Assembly (NCBI GenBank): GCA_934561555.1
Contig: CAKTGQ010000003.1
Span: forward strand, 92,302-156,301
Length of the DNA: 64,000 nucleotides
Direction: 5' to 3'
Source of the DNA: an uncultured Faecalibacterium sp.
GTDB lineage: Bacteria; Bacillota; Clostridia; Oscillospirales; Ruminococcaceae
Shown: positions 60,709 through 64,000 of the stretch, in pieces
Layout of the letters: each line of letters begins with the position of its first letter
Numbering within the stretch: the stretch's first letter is position 1
Position numbers and translations under genes: made by a program
Notes under the pieces: model-generated
What the model was told of the DNA's origin: nothing
The model's database searches: none
The model's input: the letters and a program-made list of their open reading frames with translations, nothing else

Positions 60709-62316
60709 ATGGGGAAAAAGATACCTCATCTGTCGGATGAATCCTTATATGCATTAGGAAAAGCAGGAAAAAGTCAACAAGCACAATTATTTGACTTGTT
60801 TGGTGAAAAGCTAGAAATTGAGCAAGGCATCAATGCATTGGAAAAAAAGCAAGTTGATACCTACGCAGATGGAAAAGTACTTCTGGAAGATTTAACAAAG
60901 GTGCTGAATGCAATAGAATCCTCTGCATTTGATAAGGGTAAGATTGATGCGATGCAAGATGCTTTTGAAGCCTACTTGAAATCGATGGATGACGGAACCG
61001 CTCTCTCAAAATATGATATACGCAAAACGAAGGAAATCCTGACCGAGAACAGTTGGGACAGCTATTATAAAAATATTGATGAATTCGCACAGGAAAAAGG
61101 AATTTCGGATGACGAAGACCCATTTCTGTCGATGCTTAGTGAACAGGAGTACAACACTCTTTCGCAATCAATAAATGAAGAGTTTTCTCAAAAGACGAGT
61201 ATAACCAACAAGGTAGACCTTTCTTTTTTGGCAATTGCGGTCGCTTTGGATGTTGCAAAAGGTTTACTATATCCGATAATTGCGCAGAAGGCTGGATATG
61301 GTCAGAGCTTTGATCCGGATCAAAGACTGGCACATAATGACAAAACAATAAAACAAGCGCAAAAAGAAGCAAATGATGCATATCGGGATAAACATGCTGA
61401 AAAGCATGGCAAAGGAAAATGGATTGAATTTTTGTACAGAACGGTTCCTTATGATACAACCGTAGGAACTGGCCTAATGGATGATGTTAATCTGCACGGA
61501 GGAGCGCATCGGTTATATACATTAGGGCATGACCCGATTTTGGGATGGATATTTGGCACGGCAAATATTCTTACGGATGTTATCACGATTTCTCCTGGAG
61601 CAATTGTGGAGGGAGATAAAAAGACTGTACTATCCGAGCTGACAAAAGTAGCGATGATCAGATCCTACAGGGTAGAGCGTGTTCCGAAATTAAAGATTAC
61701 ACAAACACGAGTTTCAATGCCAGTGATGTTTGAAGAAAGCTATCAAGTGGCGCGAGAAGACCCGATGAATTTACCAGCTGCTGTTTTTGCAGAAGGACAG
61801 CATTTAAAATCGGATATGAATACAAAAATGGGGCTTCCCGTTCCAGTTCTTGAGGTTTTTGTTCCGGATTTTGCCAGTAAATTATATATGGAACATTATG
61901 ATGCATTGTGTCTGGCTAGGGATGTGAAAATAATAGGCCAATCTGCCGTGGTATCTGTTTTGTTGGACATTATCATCATCTTAACGCATGGCTTGTATTA
62001 TAACCCACAAAAAGATGGTTCACGAGATTTGTTTGAAGTAAGAACAAGGAAAATTCTGCTGATAGCAAATACAATCGGGACAAGTAGCAACCTGATTTTT
62101 TCTTACATTACGAAAAATGCTGGTGCAGTGGATATAGGTGGACTTTTAGTTACCCTGTCGCATTTGTTCTCAGATACGAGATTCTTTCTCAAAGTAAAAA
62201 AGGAGTTTGTGGAAAACAAGATATACGAAAAAATCGAGAAGGAAATTAAAGAGCTTGAAACGATAGAGCAAGAACTATTGGACTACGGAGAATCTCATAG
62301 AGATCTGTATACCTGA
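60709..62316 (+). CDS. Large membrane protein with an HxxxxxxHD signature
   Basis: A 535-residue protein. The first 150 residues are soluble and helical, residues about 170-200 and 415-440 look membrane-associated (LSFLAIAVALDVAKGLLYPI; SAVVSVLLDIIIILTHGLYYN), and a C-terminal coiled coil follows. The conserved-looking centre GGAHRLYTLGHDPILGWIFGTANI contains H-x6-HD and is a candidate metal or lipid site. ATG (60709) and GTG (60697) are both possible starts. It is the last gene of the operon. Unknown family. Confidence 0.62.
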   Translation: MGKKIPHLSDESLYALGKAGKSQQAQLFDLFGEKLEIEQGINALEKKQVDTYADGKVLLEDLTKVLNAIESSAFDKGKIDAMQDAFEAYLKSMDDGTALSKYDIRKTKEILTENSWDSYYKNIDEFAQEKGISDDEDPFLSMLSEQEYNTLSQSINEEFSQKTSITNKVDLSFLAIAVALDVAKGLLYPIIAQKAGYGQSFDPDQRLAHNDKTIKQAQKEANDAYRDKHAEKHGKGKWIEFLYRTVPYDTTVGTGLMDDVNLHGGAHRLYTLGHDPILGWIFGTANILTDVITISPGAIVEGDKKTVLSELTKVAMIRSYRVERVPKLKITQTRVSMPVMFEESYQVAREDPMNLPAAVFAEGQHLKSDMNTKMGLPVPVLEVFVPDFASKLYMEHYDALCLARDVKIIGQSAVVSVLLDIIIILTHGLYYNPQKDGSRDLFEVRTRKILLIANTIGTSSNLIFSYITKNAGAVDIGGLLVTLSHLFSDTRFFLKVKKEFVENKIYEKIEKEIKELETIEQELLDYGESHRDLYT

Positions 62317-62366
62317 GCCAAATTAAAAACGAAGTTGCCATAGAGTAAAAAACAACAATAAGCAAA

Positions 62367-62428
62367 AAAGAATGAGACTGGATTAACATGTACCCCAGTA
62401 TATTGGGATACCCAGTCTCATTCTTTTT
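62367..62428 (+). terminator. Strong terminator of the six-gene operon
   Basis: AAAGAATGAGACTGG pairs with CCAGTCTCATTCTTT, with a nested hairpin inside and a T run. Confidence 0.85.
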
Positions 62429-62447
62429 ATAAGATGTGTTTTACTTT

Positions 62448-62582
62448 TTAGGTAAAGGACTTGAGCACTTCTTTCAGTGCTTCACGCTGCTCAGGGGAAA
62501 GCTGGGCCAGAAGTTCTAAAAACTCCTGCTGTTCCTCTGGGGTGAGCCTGTTCTCCGGCTCAGAATGATTTTGGCGGTTCAT
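62448..62582 (-). CDS. 44-residue small protein overlapping the recombinase
   Basis: The start overlaps the recombinase stop by 23 bases. The sequence is MNRQNHSEPENRLTPEEQ then QEFLELLAQLSPEQREALKEVLKSF. It matches the C-terminal tail of the XRE regulator at 56470 (LxxEQxxxLxLxAxLSPxQREA). It could be a separated dimerisation tail of a regulator. AAAGGAG lies 13 bases before the ATG. Confidence 0.5.
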   Translation of the reverse strand: MNRQNHSEPENRLTPEEQQEFLELLAQLSPEQREALKEVLKSFT

Positions 62583-63300
62583 AAAAGATACTTGCTCCTT
62601 TCGGCAAATCCTGCGCTGCTATCAGTTCAGCACGAATCTGACGCTTATATTTATAATAGGTATTCCGGGCAAGACCTGTGAGTTTCATGCACTCGGCATC
62701 GTCAAGGGTGCCTCCAAAGGTCTTGCAATGGGTGCGGATGATCTGCTTGGCTTCTCTGGCTTTTTTCGTTTCAAATCCAATGCCTTTTTTGCGGCCAATC
62801 TGCTTGCCGTTCAACCGGGCGGTCAACAGGCCCTCACGGGTGCGCTGGTGCAGATCGGATACTTCTTTTTCGGATTGTTCAAAGGCCAGTTTGATCTGCT
62901 CCTTTGCCAAGGCCATCAGATACTCGTTGATACCCTTCAAGATGAAGTCTACATTCGTCCCTGTCATGGCAATGCTGCCGGACAGGGCTTTTTTGTAGGT
63001 CTCGGTGTCGATGTGGTGCTCTTTCAAGAACACCAACCGGATGCCCTTGTGGTAGAGGTCTTCGTACAGAGCAAAACCCTCCTCTGCATTTCTGGACATC
63101 CGGGATACTGAGTCGAACACCACTGCATCTCCTGCTTTCAGAACTCGGTAGAGCTTCAGCCACTCCGGGCGAAAGATAGATGTACCAGTGTAGGCTTCCT
63201 GCACGATATGGGCAGTCGGGTACTCGGCCTTGATGTTGCGGATTTGGCGGTCAATGCTCTGCTTTGCCGTAGAGATGCGGCAATAGCCATAGATGTTCAT
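62560..63300 (-). CDS. Serine recombinase/resolvase
   Basis: A 246-residue resolvase-type recombinase. The catalytic N-terminus is YGYCRISTAKQSIDRQIRNI (active Ser in RIS), followed by the DSVSRMSRNAEEGFALYEDLY regulator block and a C-terminal DNA-binding helix-turn-helix (LARNTYYKYKRQIRAEL). AAAGGAG is 4 bases before the ATG. This is a second recombinase in the element, either a resolvase of a plasmid-like part or the mark of a nested insertion. Confidence 0.88.
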   Translation of the reverse strand: MNIYGYCRISTAKQSIDRQIRNIKAEYPTAHIVQEAYTGTSIFRPEWLKLYRVLKAGDAVVFDSVSRMSRNAEEGFALYEDLYHKGIRLVFLKEHHIDTETYKKALSGSIAMTGTNVDFILKGINEYLMALAKEQIKLAFEQSEKEVSDLHQRTREGLLTARLNGKQIGRKKGIGFETKKAREAKQIIRTHCKTFGGTLDDAECMKLTGLARNTYYKYKRQIRAELIAAQDLPKGASIFYEPPKSF

Positions 63301-63423
63301 GCTTCTCCTTTCTGGCTCAAAGATAACGAGCGACATTTTTAAGACTGTGTTTTGCACCTTAAAATGGCCTGAAAACGGCTGATTTTAATACGAAACAGAA
63401 TATACGGTATTTTTAATACAGCT

Positions 63424-63774
63424 TTAGTGGGCATAGGCGGTCATAAAATCAGAAATGGTAGTGCACGGTTTGTGATTGGTGGTGCTCTCGCCATCCAAGG
63501 GAGCGTAGTTCCAGTCGGTGTCCTCGTCAATATATCGCCGCCCAGCGTCCGGCAGTTCCAGCGGTTCCGCAAGGATGATGGTGCCCCAGTGGTTGACCAT
63601 CACAAAGGGCGCAATCTCACAAGGGATACCCCGGCATTCATCGTCATGTCGGACATCGTAGGCATACAGACCATCCGGGACGGTATCTCTCCTGATGCGG
63701 ATGCTGGTGAACAGCGCAGGCTTTCCGCAAACCGTGATTTCTTCGTAACGTTCGGTCATTGCATTAAAGGTCAT
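63424..63774 (-). CDS. LPD28-domain protein
   Basis: A 116-residue protein matching LPD28, a domain of the large polyvalent proteins on plasmids and conjugative elements: YEEITVCGKPALFTSIRIRRDTVPDGLYAYDVRHDDEC, then VMVNHWGTIILAEPL. AAGGAGG precedes the ATG (63774). Possible anti-restriction or nucleic-acid-related role. Confidence 0.68.
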   Translation of the reverse strand: MTFNAMTERYEEITVCGKPALFTSIRIRRDTVPDGLYAYDVRHDDECRGIPCEIAPFVMVNHWGTIILAEPLELPDAGRRYIDEDTDWNYAPLDGESTTNHKPCTTISDFMTAYAH

Positions 63775-63787
63775 AAGGCGTTCCTCC

Positions 63788-64000
63788 TTAAATTTCAATA
63801 ATAAAAGCTCTGAATTTCTCTTTGTAGAAATCCATTGCACTCTGCGGCAGGGAAGTCAGATTGCCTTCGTTGTCGCATCCGGCCAGAAATCCCGGCCCGG
63901 CAAGAACATCGGCTCCATCCCACAGCGGACGATTGAGCGGCAGGCCAAGCAGCTTGCCTTCATCATTGCAGACCAGTGTGACCGCTGAACCGGTGTCACT
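63788..64000 (-). CDS. DUF3846-like protein (C-terminal part, window edge)
   Basis: The last 70 codons of a gene entering from the right: DTGSAVTLVCNDEGKLLGLPLNRPLWDGADVLAGPGFLAGCDNEGNL, ending at TAA. This matches DUF3846 proteins of mobile elements (NDEGKLxGLPLNR, then a xxxGPxxxAG block). It follows in the same direction as the LPD28 gene, with 13 bases between. The start is outside the window. Confidence 0.75.
   Translation of the reverse strand, partial: SDTGSAVTLVCNDEGKLLGLPLNRPLWDGADVLAGPGFLAGCDNEGNLTSLPQSAMDFYKEKFRAFIIEI

Noticed and set aside
57016-62316. Naming the operon as a known defence system such as Shango or Zorya
   Set aside because: The TerB-like and AAA+ hints alone are not enough; gene number, order and membrane proteins do not clearly match any named set.
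45060-64000. A second copy of the tRNA-Val 3' end (attR)
   Set aside because: I saw no matching copy inside the window, so the right end is probably outside it.

Overview
The window looks like a chromosomal segment of a gut Firmicute of the Oscillospiraceae/Ruminococcaceae, most likely Faecalibacterium or a close relative. This is an inference from the GC-rich (above 50%), CTG/GCC-biased codon use, the rnfCDGEAB order, the dipicolinate synthase pair, the MsmX-type ATPase and the style of intergenic palindromes; no 16S gene is present.

Region 1 (1-45 kb) is mostly host backbone. It opens with a compact acyl-activation operon (two duplicated adenylate-forming ligases, an acyl carrier protein and a stand-alone condensation-fold acyltransferase) followed by an MFS transporter. 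Then come queH, a DUF896 protein, dipicolinate synthase dpaAB with a DacF-like carboxypeptidase, a rhamnose/cell-wall polysaccharide cluster (rfbC, ABC exporter, two-domain GT2), three tandem lipoprotein cassettes with the same promoter and leader but diverged mature parts, and the Rnf complex. After birA there is an ECF sigma/anti-sigma operon with two membrane proteins, tRNA-Thr, a secreted-protein gene broken by an in-frame TAG, pepF, a tetrahydrofolate riboswitch with folT, folC, a DUF4430 lipoprotein with an ECF S component, sugar kinases (ROK, PfkB), an RlmD-type rRNA methyltransferase, PAP2, MATE and AraC genes, msmX, LysR and TrmO genes, and a small phage-like repressor/Cro module. Two families of palindromic intergenic repeats occur (22.2-22.5, 30.0-30.3 and 40.9-41.2 kb).

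Region 2 (from the 3' end of tRNA-Val at 45.06 kb to beyond the right edge) is an integrative, probably mobilizable element. It carries TGTAGCA arm-type repeats next to the tRNA, a HipA-like kinase, a zinc-ribbon tyrosine integrase, small Xis-like proteins, a HerA/FtsK-type ATPase, a large coiled-coil protein, a MobC-like protein with a short HUH relaxase, a soluble FtsH-like protease, an XRE regulator and a divergent six-gene operon (57.0-62.3 kb). The right end holds a serine recombinase and LPD28 and DUF3846 proteins. From about 51.7 to 62.4 kb the DNA is much more AT-rich than either side.

The best candidate for an undescribed system is the six-gene operon: a CDC48/FtsH-type AAA+ ATPase, two small proteins, a membrane-anchored protein, a possible PH/TerB-like protein and a large membrane protein with an HxxxxxxHD signature. 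It is controlled by a divergent XRE repressor and closed by a strong terminator. A membrane-associated conflict or defence role is inference only.
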